From Roseateles sp. DAIF2 (GTDB lineage Bacteria > Pseudomonadota > Gammaproteobacteria > Burkholderiales > Burkholderiaceae_C), in assembly GCF_015624425.1 (NCBI RefSeq), contig NZ_CP049919.1, positions 3,720,001-3,784,000 of the forward strand: 64,000 nt of DNA, in the 5' to 3' direction. Made by a program: the position numbers and the translations under genes. Position 1 is the first letter of the stretch. Every line of letters starts with the position of its first letter. Below are positions 1 to 9,440 of this stretch, piece after piece. Below the pieces are notes generated by a model, which saw only the letters and a list, made by a program, of their open reading frames with translations, did no database searches and was not told the DNA's origin.

Positions 1-960
1 CTGGGCGCCGGAGCCGCGCACATTGTTGACGCCCAGGGTGCCGGTCAGGTCCACGGTCACGCCGTTGGCGGCGCGCGCCTTGCCGGTTTCCAGCTGGGCC
101 ACTTCCAGGCCCAGGCGCGCCTTGCGCACCGCCGGGTGCAGCTCATCGGCCTGGGTCACCCAGGGCTCGACATTCAGCGGCGCAATCGCCGGCAGCGCCA
201 CCGGCACCGCCAGCGGCCGCGGCTCGACGCCGAGTCGGCCGACGATCTGATCCAGGGTCACGCGCTTGACGCGCAGATCGTTCTCGGCGGCCAGCTCCTG
301 CGCGCCGGCCAGATCGAAGCGGGCCTGCGCCTCGCGCGCATCGGTGATGGTCGTGGTGCCAACCTCGAAATTGCGCTTGGCCGAGGCCAGCTGTTCCGAG
401 ATCGCGGCCTTGTTGGCCTTGGCAGTGGTCAGCACATCGCCCGCGGCCAGCACGTCGAAATAGGCCTGCGAGACACGCACGATCAGGTCCTGCTCGGCCG
501 TCTCCAGATCGGCCTGGGCCACGCTCAAGGAGCGCTGCGCCTGCTCGATCGTCAAGGAGTTGGCACGGTTGTAGAGCGCGTACTTGGCGTTCAGCCCGCT
601 TTGCCAGGTGGTGGTGCCGACGCGGTCACCGGTGACCTGCACGCGCTGGCCGTTCGGGGCCGTGGCGTGGCTGGTCGGCGGGTCGGACTGCTGATGCGTG
701 CCGCTCACGCCCAGGCCCAGGGTCGGCCGCGCCAACGCATTGGCCTGCTCGGCCTTGTACTGCGCCGACTCGGCCAGCGCGCGCGCCGCCAGGTAGGTGG
801 CGTCATAGGCGCGGGCGGCGTCGTAGAGCTCCGCCAGGCTTTGCGCCTGCGCGCCGCCGGCCAGACCGGCCAGCAGCAGCCCGAGGGCCAGGGGAAGACG
901 ACGGCCGAGGCGCGCACGGGCGGGGTTCCGGGTCGTCGTCTTCTTGTGATCAGCGGGCAT
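1..960 (-). CDS. TolC-family outer membrane efflux protein (3' end beyond window)
   Basis: Outer-membrane channel partner of tripartite efflux pumps or type I secretion systems. The reading frame starts at the ATG at 960 and is still open at base 1, so only the N-terminal 320 residues are present. The start is preceded by AAGGAAG. A signal peptide is visible (twin Arg/Lys n-region, hydrophobic PLALGLLLAGLAG, then AQAQS). The mature part matches the TolC repeat architecture: SLAELYDAARAYDATYLAAR near the N-terminus, then a helix with YALYNRANSLTIEQAQ and RVSQAYFDVLAAGD, and the FEVGTTTITDAREAQARFDLA segment typical of the first coiled-coil hairpin. It is last in a leftward gene set with rhodanese, pcm and a TetR regulator, an arrangement common in Burkholderiales. 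Family assignment is strong; the exported substrate cannot be read from sequence. Confidence 0.93.
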   Translation of the reverse strand, partial: MPADHKKTTTRNPARARLGRRLPLALGLLLAGLAGGAQAQSLAELYDAARAYDATYLAARALAESAQYKAEQANALARPTLGLGVSGTHQQSDPPTSHATAPNGQRVQVTGDRVGTTTWQSGLNAKYALYNRANSLTIEQAQRSLSVAQADLETAEQDLIVRVSQAYFDVLAAGDVLTTAKANKAAISEQLASAKRNFEVGTTTITDAREAQARFDLAGAQELAAENDLRVKRVTLDQIVGRLGVEPRPLAVPVALPAIAPLNVEPWVTQADELHPAVRKARLGLEVAQLETGKARAANGVTVDLTGTLGVNNVRGSGAQ

Positions 961-997
961 GAGTCTTCCTTGCTTGAGCGGTTTCTTGGACGGTTTA

Positions 998-1327
998 TCA
1001 GTAGCGGGGCACCGAGGGGTCGACCTCCAGGGACCAGGCGTCGATGCCGCCGGCGAGGTTATAGACCGACTCGAAGCCCTGACGCTCCAGAAATGCGACG
1101 ACCTGCAGACTTCGCATGCCGTGATGGCAATAAACCACGATGGGCTGCGCCGGATCCAGCTCGCCGGCGCGGGCCGGGATCTGGCCCATCGGGATCAGGC
1201 GCTGCTCGCCCGCCGTGCGGATGCTGGCGGTCTGGGCCTCCCAGGGCTCGCGCACGTCCAGCAGCAGCGGCGGCCGGGCCTCGCTCAGTAGGGCCAAGAC
1301 CTCGGCGACGGCAAGCTGGCGCGGCAT
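998..1327 (-). CDS. Rhodanese-like domain protein
   Basis: A single-domain rhodanese of 109 residues, the size of GlpE/PspE-type proteins. The active-site loop is YCHHGMRS with the persulfide cysteine at residue 67, preceded by the LLLDVREPWE strand (22-31) and followed by NLAGGIDAW near the C-terminus. It probably carries or transfers sulfane sulfur in the cytoplasm, since no signal peptide is present. The acceptor is unknown. It lies 13 bp after the pcm stop and 37 bp before the TolC start, so all three are probably co-transcribed leftward. No good ribosome binding site is seen before the ATG, suggesting translational coupling. Confidence 0.9.
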   Translation of the reverse strand: MPRQLAVAEVLALLSEARPPLLLDVREPWEAQTASIRTAGEQRLIPMGQIPARAGELDPAQPIVVYCHHGMRSLQVVAFLERQGFESVYNLAGGIDAWSLEVDPSVPRY

Positions 1328-1340
1328 CGGCGGCGCCGGC

Positions 1341-1991
1341 TCAGAAGGAGAAGCTGGAGGGCTCGCCGAAGCCGGCCAGGCGCGGCGCCACGGTGTCGAA
1401 CAGCTCCACCGAGGGGAAATCGTTGCCGACGCGGGTGAACAGGGTCGCGCGCATCACCGGCTGCTCGCCGACGATGGCCGCCAGGCGGCCGCCCGGCTTG
1501 AGCTGGTCCAGCAGTGCGCGCGGCACCGCACAGACCGAGCCCGACAGCAGGATCACGTCGAACGGGGCTTCGGACGCCAGGCCCTGCGCGCCGTCCTGGT
1601 TCAGCACCTTGGCGTTCAGCACGCCGGCGCGCTTCAGGTTCTCAGCCGCCTGCTTGGCCAGCTCGGGCTGGGTCTCCAGGCTGATCACGCTCTGGGCCTT
1701 GTGGCCCAGCAGCGCGGCCATATAGCCGGCGCCGGTGCCAATCTCCAGCACCTTCTCGTGGCGGGCCACCTTCAGCTCCTGCAGCAGGCGCGCCTCGACG
1801 CGCGGCGCCAGCATGCTCTGGCCATGGCCCAGCGGGATTTCGGTGTCCATGAAGGCCAGGCTCTTGTGGGCGGCGGGCACGAAGTCCTCACGCTTGACCA
1901 GGGCCAGCAGGGACAGCACGCCCTGATCCAGCACGTCCCAGGGACGGATCTGCTGTTCGATCATGTTGAAGCGGGCTTGTTCGAGGTTCAT
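1341..1991 (-). CDS. pcm: Protein-L-isoaspartate O-methyltransferase-like protein
   Basis: SAM-dependent methyltransferase of the Pcm family, which repairs isoaspartyl residues in aged proteins. The 216-residue product shows the family N-terminus ([14 protein letters not shown]), the substrate-loop segment [13 protein letters not shown] (52-64) and SAM motif [16 protein letters not shown] (81-95). An in-frame TTG lies 18 bp upstream, but the ATG at 1991 has AAGGA ten bases before it and gives the normal N-terminus. The usual Pcm loop reads close to GYGQTISQP; here it is GHGQSMLAP, the divergent form common in Burkholderiales next to TolC, so isoaspartyl specificity is assumed from family rather than shown. 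Confidence 0.85.
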   Translation of the reverse strand: MNLEQARFNMIEQQIRPWDVLDQGVLSLLALVKREDFVPAAHKSLAFMDTEIPLGHGQSMLAPRVEARLLQELKVARHEKVLEIGTGAGYMAALLGHKAQSVISLETQPELAKQAAENLKRAGVLNAKVLNQDGAQGLASEAPFDVILLSGSVCAVPRALLDQLKPGGRLAAIVGEQPVMRATLFTRVGNDFPSVELFDTVAPRLAGFGEPSSFSF

Positions 1992-2043
1992 GGTGAGGCA
2001 ATCCTTCAATTTCTTGCAGCGCGGATTCTATGGGCTGGGTCGG

Positions 2044-2709
2044 TCAGCGTTCGCGATTCAGCAGCCCCAGCAGCAGCAGCTCCATCTGCACCTCCAGCAC
2101 CGACTCGGGCTGCGGCGACGGCGGATCCATCTGGCAGGCGCCGAAGGCCTGGCGGAACAGCGTCATCTGCAGCATCGGCCCGATCAGCACCTGCACCGTC
2201 TCGGCCACCGGCAGGCGGCGGAACTCGCCGCTGGCCATGCCGCGCTCCAGCAGGCCGCCGATCAGGCGGTGCGTCGGCGCGATCACCTCGTCGACATAGA
2301 ACTGCGCCAGCTCGGGGAAGTTGCGCGACTCGGCAATCATGATCTTGCAGATGCCGCCGGCGGGGCCGGGCCCGACGCGCTTCCACCATTCGCACATCAC
2401 GAAGCGCAGCAGATCCGCCATGCTGCCCTCATGCTGGGCCGCGATCTGCAGGCCCTCGGCGATATGGATGGCCAGGTTCTCGCGCACCACCGCCTTGAAC
2501 AGCTCTTCCTTGCTGGGGTAGTAGAGGTAGAGCGTGCCCTTGGAGACGCCGGCGCGGGCGGCCACCTCCTCGGAGCGGGTGGCGGCGAAGCCCTTCTCGA
2601 CGAACAGCGCCAGCGCGGCGGCCAGCAGTTCCTGCGGCCGCGCCTCCTTGCGGCGCTGGCGTGGCGCGGGCGCGGCGGCAGAGCTGGCGGGTACGGCGGC
2701 GTTCGGCAT
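2044..2709 (-). CDS. TetR/AcrR-family transcriptional regulator
   Basis: DNA-binding repressor, 221 residues. The N-terminal TetR helix-turn-helix spans about residues 25-70: [19 protein letters not shown], then [20 protein letters not shown], then KEELFKAVV. The C-terminal ligand-binding half ends in a Q/L-rich tail. A basic, Ala/Pro-rich extension precedes the domain. The gene is first in the leftward tetR-pcm-rhodanese-tolC set and its promoter region contains a near-ideal TetR-type dyad (2717-2736), so autoregulation is likely. The ligand is unknown; linkage to tolC suggests a role in envelope or efflux control. Confidence 0.92.
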   Translation of the reverse strand: MPNAAVPASSAAAPAPRQRRKEARPQELLAAALALFVEKGFAATRSEEVAARAGVSKGTLYLYYPSKEELFKAVVRENLAIHIAEGLQIAAQHEGSMADLLRFVMCEWWKRVGPGPAGGICKIMIAESRNFPELAQFYVDEVIAPTHRLIGGLLERGMASGEFRRLPVAETVQVLIGPMLQMTLFRQAFGACQMDPPSPQPESVLEVQMELLLLGLLNRER

Positions 2710-2716
2710 GACAATG

Positions 2717-2736
2717 TACTGACTGACTGGTCAGTA
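2717..2736. promoter_or_regulatory. Predicted TetR operator dyad
   Basis: Inverted repeat TACTGAC-N6-GTCAGTA lying 8 bp upstream of the tetR start codon, between the divergent tetR and uppP genes. The arms are perfect 7-mers and the full site is 20 bp, the usual footprint of a TetR dimer. Seen directly; the binding protein is inferred from position. Confidence 0.7.
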
Positions 2737-2826
2737 ATGTATGCAGCCCGTCCCTCGGGGTCAAGTCACGCGGGGTCGTTATCATCGCCGGCCCACATCA
2801 CCATTAGTTCTCCGGGAGCGCACGCG

Positions 2827-3651
2827 TTGGACCCCCTGCTGTTGATCAAGGCCGCCATCATGGGTGTGGTGGAAGGCCTGACCGAGTTTTTGCCGATTTC
2901 CTCCACCGGCCACCTGATCCTGACCGGCGCCCTGCTCGGTTTCCATGACGAGAAAAGCAAGGTATTCGACATCGCGATCCAGACCGGCGCGATCTTCGCG
3001 GTGATCCTGGTCTACTGGCAGCGCCTCTCCGAGGCCGCCACCGGCGTGTTCAGCGAGCCGCGTTCGCGCCGCTTTGTGCTCAATGTCGTGATCGGTTTCC
3101 TGCCGGCCGTGATCCTGGCCCTGCTGTTCGGCAAGCTGATCAAGGCCCATCTGTTCACGCCCACCGTCGTCGCCACCACCTTCATCCTGGGCGGCTTCGT
3201 GATCCTGTGGGCCGAGAAGCGTCCCGCCACCACGGTCAAGGTGCAGAGCGTCGACGACCTGAGCCCGCTGCAGGCCCTGCAGGTGGGCCTGGTGCAATGC
3301 CTGGCGATGATCCCCGGCACCAGCCGCTCCGGCGCCACCATCATCGGCGGCATGCTCTTGGGCCTGTCGCGCAAGGCCGCGACCGACTTCAGCTTCTTCC
3401 TGGCGATCCCGACCCTGATCGGCGCCGGCGCCTACAGCCTGATCAAGGAGCGGCATCTGCTCTCGGTGGCCGACATCCCGCTGTTCGCCACCGGCCTGCT
3501 GTTCTCCTTCATCAGCGCCTGGATCTGCGTGCGCTGGCTGCTGCGCTACATCTCCAGCCACAGCTTCGTGCCCTTTGCCTGGTACCGCATCGCCTTCGGC
3601 ATCGTGGTGCTGCTCACCGCCTGGAGCGGTCTGGTCACCTGGGCGGAATGA
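2827..3651 (+). CDS. uppP: Undecaprenyl-diphosphate phosphatase
   Basis: Integral membrane phosphatase that recycles undecaprenyl pyrophosphate for peptidoglycan and other envelope polymers (BacA/UppP family; overproduction gives bacitracin resistance). The product is about 274 residues. Both family motifs are present: [17 protein letters not shown] (residues 13-29) and [13 protein letters not shown] in the middle, each on a re-entrant loop. Several hydrophobic helices follow, ending in the [17 protein letters not shown] helix. No ATG lies at the right place; a TTG at 2827 with GGGAG nine bases upstream gives the normal UppP N-terminus, so the start is TTG. It is divergent from tetR and 50 bp before map. 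Confidence 0.95.
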   Translation: MDPLLLIKAAIMGVVEGLTEFLPISSTGHLILTGALLGFHDEKSKVFDIAIQTGAIFAVILVYWQRLSEAATGVFSEPRSRRFVLNVVIGFLPAVILALLFGKLIKAHLFTPTVVATTFILGGFVILWAEKRPATTVKVQSVDDLSPLQALQVGLVQCLAMIPGTSRSGATIIGGMLLGLSRKAATDFSFFLAIPTLIGAGAYSLIKERHLLSVADIPLFATGLLFSFISAWICVRWLLRYISSHSFVPFAWYRIAFGIVVLLTAWSGLVTWAE

Positions 3652-3701
3652 GCCCGGGCCGCGGTCGGGCAAGCCCGGCCGCAAGGCCTTAAAATTGCTG
3701 C

Positions 3702-4508
3702 ATGACGATCACCATCAAGACCGGCGCCGACATCGACGGCATGCGCATCGCCGGGCGCCTGGCCTCCGAAGTGCTGGACATGCTGACCCCGCATGTGAAA
3801 CCCGGGGTCACCACCGAGCAGCTGGACAAGCTGGCCCATGACTACATCGTCAATGTGCAGAAGGCGATTCCCGCGCCGCTGAACTACCAGCCGCCGGGCT
3901 ACACGCCCTACCCCAAGTCGATCTGCACCTCGATCAACCACCAGGTCTGCCACGGCATCCCGAACGACCGCCCGCTGAAGAACGGCGACATCGTCAACAT
4001 CGACGTCACCGTCATCAAGGACGGCTGGCATGGCGACAACAGCCGCATGTACATCGCCGGCGAGGGCTCGATCGCGGCCAAGCGCCTGTGCGCCTTCACC
4101 TACGACGCGATGTGGAAGGGCATCCAGAAGGTCAAACCGGGCGCGCGACTGGGCGACATCGGCCATGCGATCCAGACCTTCGCGGAGAACGCCGGCTTCT
4201 CGGTCGTGCGTGAATTCTGCGGCCATGGCATCGGCCAGAAGTTCCACGAGGAACCGCAGGTGCTGCATTACGGCCGCCCCGGCACCCTGGAGGAGCTGGT
4301 GCCCGGCATGATGTTCACGATCGAGCCGATGATCAACGCCGGCCGACGCGAGATCCGCGAGATGGGCGACGGCTGGACCATCGTCACCAAGGACCGCTCG
4401 CTCTCCGCCCAGTGGGAGCACACCATCCTGGTCACCGAGACCGGCTACGAGATCATGACGCTCTCCGCCGGCAGCCCGCCGCCGCCGGACTTCATCACCC
4501 AGGCCTGA
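3702..4508 (+). CDS. map: Methionine aminopeptidase, type I
   Basis: Removes the initiator methionine from nascent proteins; cytosolic dinuclear metalloenzyme, EC 3.4.11.18. The 268-residue length is that of bacterial type Ia enzymes. All five metal ligands can be placed: D101 (in IVNIDVTV), D112 (in HGDNSRMY), H175 (in EFCGHGIG), E208 (in MMFTIEPM) and E239 (in AQWEHTIL). The family signature CHGIP is also present. It sits between uppP and glnD, and glnD starts 13 bp after its stop, so the two are probably co-transcribed. Confidence 0.97.
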   Translation: MTITIKTGADIDGMRIAGRLASEVLDMLTPHVKPGVTTEQLDKLAHDYIVNVQKAIPAPLNYQPPGYTPYPKSICTSINHQVCHGIPNDRPLKNGDIVNIDVTVIKDGWHGDNSRMYIAGEGSIAAKRLCAFTYDAMWKGIQKVKPGARLGDIGHAIQTFAENAGFSVVREFCGHGIGQKFHEEPQVLHYGRPGTLEELVPGMMFTIEPMINAGRREIREMGDGWTIVTKDRSLSAQWEHTILVTETGYEIMTLSAGSPPPPDFITQA

Positions 4509-4521
4509 GCGGCGCTCCCCG

Positions 4522-7119
4522 ATGCAAGACCAGCAGGGCGCGGACCTCGCCGAGCTGCGGCGTCGCTTCAAGCAGGACAAGCAGGCGCTGATCGCCGGCT
4601 TCCTGGCGCAGCGCGCCACCGTCACCGCGGCCCAGCGCCTGATGCGCGCGCTGGCGCGCCAGGTCGACCAGACCCTGCTGGCGCTGTGGGCCCAGGCCGG
4701 GCTGCCGGCCGAGGCCAGCCTGCTGGCGGTCGGCGGCTTCGGCCGCGGCGAGCTGTTCCCCTACTCCGATGTCGATGTGCTGCTGCTGCTGCCCGACGGC
4801 CTGGAGGCGCATTGCCCCGGCCCGCTGAAGAGCGCGATCGAGGCCTTCATCACCGCCTGCTGGGATGTCGGCCTGGAGATCGGCTCCTCGGTGCGCACCC
4901 TGGAGGAATGCGTGACCGAAGCGGCCGGCGACGTCACGGTGCAGACTTCGATGCTGGAGGCGCGGCTGCTGACCGGCGCGAAGCCGCTGTTCAAGCGCTT
5001 CGAGCAGCGCCTGATGGGCGCGATGGACGCCCGCGCCTTCCTGCGCGCCAAGCGCCTGGAGGCGCAGCAGCGCCATGTGAAGTACGACGACACGCCCTAT
5101 GCGCTGGAGCCGAACTGCAAGGAAAGCCCCGGCGGCCTGCGCGACCTGCAGGTGCTGATCTGGATCGCGCGCGCAGCAAACCTGGGCAAGACCTGGCGCG
5201 CACTGGCCCAGCGCGGCCTGATCACCCCTTTCGAGAGTCGCCAGCTGCAGCGCAACGAGGGATTGCTGGCCCTGATCCGCTGCCGCCTGCATGCGGTGGC
5301 CGGGCGCCGCGAGGACCGCCTGGTGTTCGACCTGCAGACCGCGGTGGCGCAGAGCTTCGGCTATGCCTCGACCGCCGGCCAGCGCGCCTCCGAGCTGCTG
5401 ATGCGGCGCTACTACTGGGCCGCCAAGGCGGTCAGCCAGCTCAACCAGATCCTGATGCTGAACCTGGAGGAGCAGATCCAGGGCTCGCAGAACGCGCCGA
5501 TGCGCGTCATCAACGAGCGCTTCCTGGACCGCGCCGGCATGCTGGAGGTCGCCAGCGACGACCTCTACGAACGCGAGCCGCACGCCATCCTCGAGACCTT
5601 CCTGGTCTACCAGCAGACGCCCGGCATCAAGGGCCTGTCGGCGCGCACCCTGCGCGCGCTCTACAACGCCCGCGAGCTGATGAACGGCGCCTTCCGCCGC
5701 GACCCGGCGAACCGCGCGATGTTCATGCAGATCCTGCAGCAGCCCGAGGGCCAGACCCATGCCTTCCGGCTGATGAACCAGACCTCGGTGCTGGGGCGCT
5801 ACCTGTGGGTGTTCCGCCGCATCGTCGGCCAGATGCAGCATGACCTGTTCCACGTCTACACGGTGGACCAGCACATCCTGATGGTGCTGCGCAATGTGCG
5901 GCGCTTCTTCATCCCCGAGCATGCGCACGAGTACCCGTTCTGCTCGCAGCTGGCCGCGCAGTTCGACAAGCCGCACCTGCTCTACATCGCCGCGCTGTTC
6001 CACGACGTGGCCAAGGGCCGCGGCGGCGACCATTCCGAGCTCGGCGCCACCGAGGCGCGGCGCTTTAGCCGCGAGCATGGCCTGACGCGGCCCGAGGCCG
6101 ACCTGGTCGTGTTCCTAGTCGAGCAACACCTGACCCTGTCGCGCGTGGCCCAGAAGGAGGACCTGTCGGACCCCGAGGTGATCGCCGCCTTCGCCAAGAA
6201 GATGGGCGACGCGCGCCGCCTCACCGCGCTCTATCTGCTGACGGTGGCCGACATCCGCGGCACCAGCCCCAAGGTCTGGAACGCCTGGAAGGGCAAGCTG
6301 CTGGAGGACCTGTACCGCCTCGCGCTGCGCGCCCTGGGCGGCGCCAAGCCGAACCTGGACGCCGACATCGAGGCGCGCAAGCAGGAGGCGCGCCAGATCC
6401 TGGCCCTGCACGCGATGCTGCCCGACACCGAGACGCCGCTGTGGGCCACCCTGGAGCTCAGCTATTTCGCGCGCCACGAGGCGGGCGACCTGGCCTGGCA
6501 TGCCCGCTCGCTGTGGCGCCATGTGCAGAGTACCGCGCCGATCGTGCGCGCGCGGCCCTCACCGGTCGGCGAGGGCCTGCAGGTGCTGGTCTACGCGCCC
6601 GATCGCCAGGATCTGTTCGCGCGCATCTGCGGCTATTTCGATGGCGCCGGCTTCAACATCCTCGACGCCAAGGTACACACGACGCGTAGCGGCTATGCGC
6701 TCGACACCTTCCAGGTGATCAGCCCGGACCAGGACCTGAACCACCGCGATCTGGTGTCCCTGGTCGAGTCCAAGCTGACCCAGGCCCTGGCCAGCGAGGG
6801 CCCGCTGCCCGAGCCGCGCCGCGGCCGCCTGTCGCGCCGGGTCAAGAGCTTCCCCTTCACGCCGCGCATCGCCCTGCGCCCGGACGAGCGCGCGCAGCGC
6901 TGGCTGCTGTCGATCAGCACCAGCGACCGCGCCGGCCTGCTCTACGCGATCGCTCGCGTGCTGGCGCGTCACGGCATCAATCTGCAGCTGGCCAAGATCT
7001 CGACCCTGGGCGAGCGGGTCGAGGACACCTTCCTGGTCGACGGCCCGGCGCTGCAGCAGAACAAGGCGCAGCTGCAGATCGAGAGCGAGCTGCTGGACGC
7101 GGTGTCCCTTCCCGCATGA
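4522..7119 (+). CDS. glnD: [Protein-PII] uridylyltransferase/uridylyl-removing enzyme
   Basis: Nitrogen sensor that uridylylates PII proteins when glutamine is low and removes UMP when it is high. The 865-residue protein has the full architecture: nucleotidyltransferase domain with [20 protein letters not shown] beginning at residue 71, a PII-uridylyltransferase helical domain, an HD hydrolase domain ([17 protein letters not shown], His494-Asp495), and two C-terminal ACT domains (about 690-770, [20 protein letters not shown], and 798-865, [20 protein letters not shown]). Length and motif integrity point to both activities being present. It follows map by 13 bp and overlaps mnmH by 4 bp (ATGA). 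Confidence 0.97.
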   Translation: MQDQQGADLAELRRRFKQDKQALIAGFLAQRATVTAAQRLMRALARQVDQTLLALWAQAGLPAEASLLAVGGFGRGELFPYSDVDVLLLLPDGLEAHCPGPLKSAIEAFITACWDVGLEIGSSVRTLEECVTEAAGDVTVQTSMLEARLLTGAKPLFKRFEQRLMGAMDARAFLRAKRLEAQQRHVKYDDTPYALEPNCKESPGGLRDLQVLIWIARAANLGKTWRALAQRGLITPFESRQLQRNEGLLALIRCRLHAVAGRREDRLVFDLQTAVAQSFGYASTAGQRASELLMRRYYWAAKAVSQLNQILMLNLEEQIQGSQNAPMRVINERFLDRAGMLEVASDDLYEREPHAILETFLVYQQTPGIKGLSARTLRALYNARELMNGAFRRDPANRAMFMQILQQPEGQTHAFRLMNQTSVLGRYLWVFRRIVGQMQHDLFHVYTVDQHILMVLRNVRRFFIPEHAHEYPFCSQLAAQFDKPHLLYIAALFHDVAKGRGGDHSELGATEARRFSREHGLTRPEADLVVFLVEQHLTLSRVAQKEDLSDPEVIAAFAKKMGDARRLTALYLLTVADIRGTSPKVWNAWKGKLLEDLYRLALRALGGAKPNLDADIEARKQEARQILALHAMLPDTETPLWATLELSYFARHEAGDLAWHARSLWRHVQSTAPIVRARPSPVGEGLQVLVYAPDRQDLFARICGYFDGAGFNILDAKVHTTRSGYALDTFQVISPDQDLNHRDLVSLVESKLTQALASEGPLPEPRRGRLSRRVKSFPFTPRIALRPDERAQRWLLSISTSDRAGLLYAIARVLARHGINLQLAKISTLGERVEDTFLVDGPALQQNKAQLQIESELLDAVSLPA

Positions 7120-8180
7120 GCCTGGGTTACCTCATCAAGGCCGAGGAGGCGCTGGCCGACCTGGCGCAGTTCGACGGCATCATCGATGTGCGCTCGCCGG
7201 CCGAGTTCGAGGAGGACCACCTGCCGGGCGCCCTCAACTGGCCGGTGCTGGACAACGAGGAGCGCCGCATCGTCGGCACGCTCTACAAGGAATCGCCCTT
7301 CGAGGCGCGCAAGCTCGGCGCCGCGCTGGTCGCGCGCAATATCGCGCGCCATCTGGAAGAGCAGGCCCAGGCCCTGCCCAAGCATTGGCGGCCGCTGGTC
7401 TACTGCTGGCGCGGCGGCCAGCGCAGCGGCGCGATGAACTGGTTCCTGGGTCAGATCGGCTTTCGCTCGCGCCAGCTGCAGGGCGGCTACAAGGCCTACC
7501 GCGCCCGCGTGCGCGAGGACCTGGAGCGGCTGCCGCAGGCGCTGACAAGCCTGCAGGTGCTGTGCGGCCGCACCGGCAGCGGCAAGACCCGGCTGCTGCA
7601 GGCCCTGGCCGCCGAGGGTGCCCAGGTGCTGGACCTGGAGGGCTGCGCGCGCCATCGCGGCTCGGTGCTGGGCGCCCTGCCCGGCCGGCCGCAGCCCAGC
7701 CAGAAGCATTTCGACTCCCAGCTCTGGACCCGGCTGCGCGCACTCGACCCGGCGCAGCCGGTCTATGTCGAGAGCGAGAGCCGCAAGATCGGCCAGCTGC
7801 GCGTGCCCGAGGCGTTGCACCGGCAGATGCGCGAGGCCGGTGACTGCCTCTGGGTCGAGATGCCCGAGGCCGGCCGCATCGAGCTGCTGCTGGAGGACTA
7901 CGGCCATTTCCGCGCCGAGCCCGAGGCCTTCTGCACCCTGCTGGACGGGCTGGTGGAACTGCGCGGCCGCGAGACCGTCAAGCGCTGGCAGGCACAGGCG
8001 CGCGCCGGCGCCTGGGCCGAGGTGTTCGGCGCGCTGATGCGCGAGCATTACGACCCCGGCTACGAGCGCTCGCTGCAGGGCCATTACCGCCGCCTGGCCC
8101 AGGCGCGCCGCCTGGCGCTGAGCGGCCCGGACGAGACCGCGCTGCGCACCCTGGCGCGCGAGCTGCTGCAGCCCGCTTGA
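7116..8180 (+). CDS. mnmH: tRNA 2-selenouridine synthase (MnmH/SelU)
   Basis: Converts 2-thiouridine at wobble position 34 of Lys, Glu and Gln tRNAs to 2-selenouridine via a geranylated intermediate, using selenophosphate. The 354-residue protein has the two expected domains: an N-terminal rhodanese with active-site Cys97 in [12 protein letters not shown], and a C-terminal P-loop domain with GRTGSGKT at 151-158. The start ATG overlaps the glnD stop (ATGA), implying coupled translation. Its presence implies that the organism makes selenophosphate (selD elsewhere), which cannot be checked here. Confidence 0.95.
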   Translation: MSLGYLIKAEEALADLAQFDGIIDVRSPAEFEEDHLPGALNWPVLDNEERRIVGTLYKESPFEARKLGAALVARNIARHLEEQAQALPKHWRPLVYCWRGGQRSGAMNWFLGQIGFRSRQLQGGYKAYRARVREDLERLPQALTSLQVLCGRTGSGKTRLLQALAAEGAQVLDLEGCARHRGSVLGALPGRPQPSQKHFDSQLWTRLRALDPAQPVYVESESRKIGQLRVPEALHRQMREAGDCLWVEMPEAGRIELLLEDYGHFRAEPEAFCTLLDGLVELRGRETVKRWQAQARAGAWAEVFGALMREHYDPGYERSLQGHYRRLAQARRLALSGPDETALRTLARELLQPA

Positions 8181-8228
8181 TCCACATCAACTCTTGGCGC
8201 GCGGCGCGCCGGCAGCATCGCGGGCACG

Positions 8229-9005
8229 ATGCGCCGCACCGATCAAGCCCTGCAGGAATCCCGCACCTTCGGCGTGCGGCCGCTGCCACTGCTGCGCCCG
8301 CTGGGCTGGCTGGCGCGCGGCGCGCGTGACCTGGCGGCCTGCCCCGGCCCCTCGCTGACCCAGGGCCTGCTGCTGGCGCTGGCCGGCGCGGCCCTCATCG
8401 CGCTGGTGCATCAGCGCTTCTGGCTGCTGGCCGGCGCCTTCAGCGCCTTCCTGCTGGTAGCGCCGGTGCTGGCCACCGGCTTCTATGCGCTGAGCCGCGC
8501 ACTGGAGCGCGGCGAGCCCCATCCCGGCTGGACCACCGTGCGGCAGGCCTGGCGGCCCCGCGGCCGGCTGGTGCGCTTCGGCCTGCTGCTGGCCCTGGCC
8601 GGCAGTGGCTGGGTGCTGACCTCGGCCGCGCTGATCACCACGCTGGCGCCGCTGCCGATCCGCAGCCCGCAGGACTTTTTGCAGCACATCGTGCTGGACG
8701 AGAGCGGGCTGCTGCTGTTCGAGGCCTGGCTGGGCCTGGGCGCGCTGCTGGCCGCGCCGGTGTTCGCCTCCAGCGTGGTCGCGATCCCGCTGCTGCTGGA
8801 CCGCGAGATCTCGGTGCTGGGCGCGGTCTACACCAGCTGGCGCGTGGTGCTCGAGCATCCGGCGCCGGTGGCCCTGTGGGCCCTGCTGCTGCTGAGCCTG
8901 ACCCTGATCGGCATGGCCACCGCGATGCTGGGCCTGGTCGTGATCCTGCCGCTGCTGGGTCATGCCAGCTGGCATGCCTACCGCGACATGGTGCGCTCAC
9001 TCTGA
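8229..9005 (+). CDS. DUF2189 family integral membrane protein
   Basis: A 258-residue polytopic inner-membrane protein with about six hydrophobic helices (QGLLLALAGAALIALVHQ; FSAFLLVAPVLATGFYAL; LVRFGLLLALAGSGWVL; and three more near the C-terminus). The opening PLPLLRPLGWLARGARDL and the spacing of helices match DUF2189, a family often found near cytochrome oxidase genes in proteobacteria. Function is unknown. Its stop overlaps the start of the next small membrane protein by one base (TGATG), so the two are translationally coupled and may act together. Confidence 0.8.
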   Translation: MRRTDQALQESRTFGVRPLPLLRPLGWLARGARDLAACPGPSLTQGLLLALAGAALIALVHQRFWLLAGAFSAFLLVAPVLATGFYALSRALERGEPHPGWTTVRQAWRPRGRLVRFGLLLALAGSGWVLTSAALITTLAPLPIRSPQDFLQHIVLDESGLLLFEAWLGLGALLAAPVFASSVVAIPLLLDREISVLGAVYTSWRVVLEHPAPVALWALLLLSLTLIGMATAMLGLVVILPLLGHASWHAYRDMVRSL

Positions 9006-9223
9006 TGTTCGGCTACAGCGAGGAACAGATCGCCGCCTTCGGCCTCAGCTTCGGTGTTGGCGCCTTCATGCTGTACATGGTGTTCATCATCCTGCAGCTG
9101 GCGCGCGAGTCCAAGGCCGGCCGCTTCGGTACCTTCATCCTGCTGCTGGGCCTGGGCTTCGGCCTGGTCGGCTTCGCGGCCAAGGGCGTGATCAAGCTCT
9201 TCCTGGCCGGCGTCGGCAGCTAG
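9005..9223 (+). CDS. DUF2788 family small membrane protein
   Basis: A 72-residue protein with two membrane segments (LSFGVGAFMLYMVFIILQL and TFILLLGLGFGLVGFAAKG) separated by the polar loop ARESKAGRFG, the conserved core of DUF2788. The ATG shares its first base with the stop of the preceding DUF2189 gene (TGATG). Function unknown. Nothing obvious follows for 217 bp before the next gene. Confidence 0.8.
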   Translation: MFGYSEEQIAAFGLSFGVGAFMLYMVFIILQLARESKAGRFGTFILLLGLGFGLVGFAAKGVIKLFLAGVGS

Positions 9224-9440
9224 GCGCAGGCCCTACGCCCCCGAGGCGCGGGCCCCACGGCGGTTGCTCTCCCGCGCCGGCCGGTGTACTGTGCTGCGCG
9301 TCAGGACATGTGATTGCACCGACAGCTCGCGGCGGGCCTCGATCCCCGAGCCCGCGCCGCTGCGCCAGGCAACCTCCGGCTGTCATCCGGAGCCCGGCCG
9401 CAGCGGCGGCACGCGAGCCACCGGCGCTCAAGGAGGTCAT

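Noticed and set aside
1963..2826. A long open frame running into uppP from 1963, which would make a 560-residue fusion
   Set aside because: The upstream part is antisense to tetR and has no protein-like character; UppP homology begins at the TTG at 2827, which has its own Shine-Dalgarno sequence.
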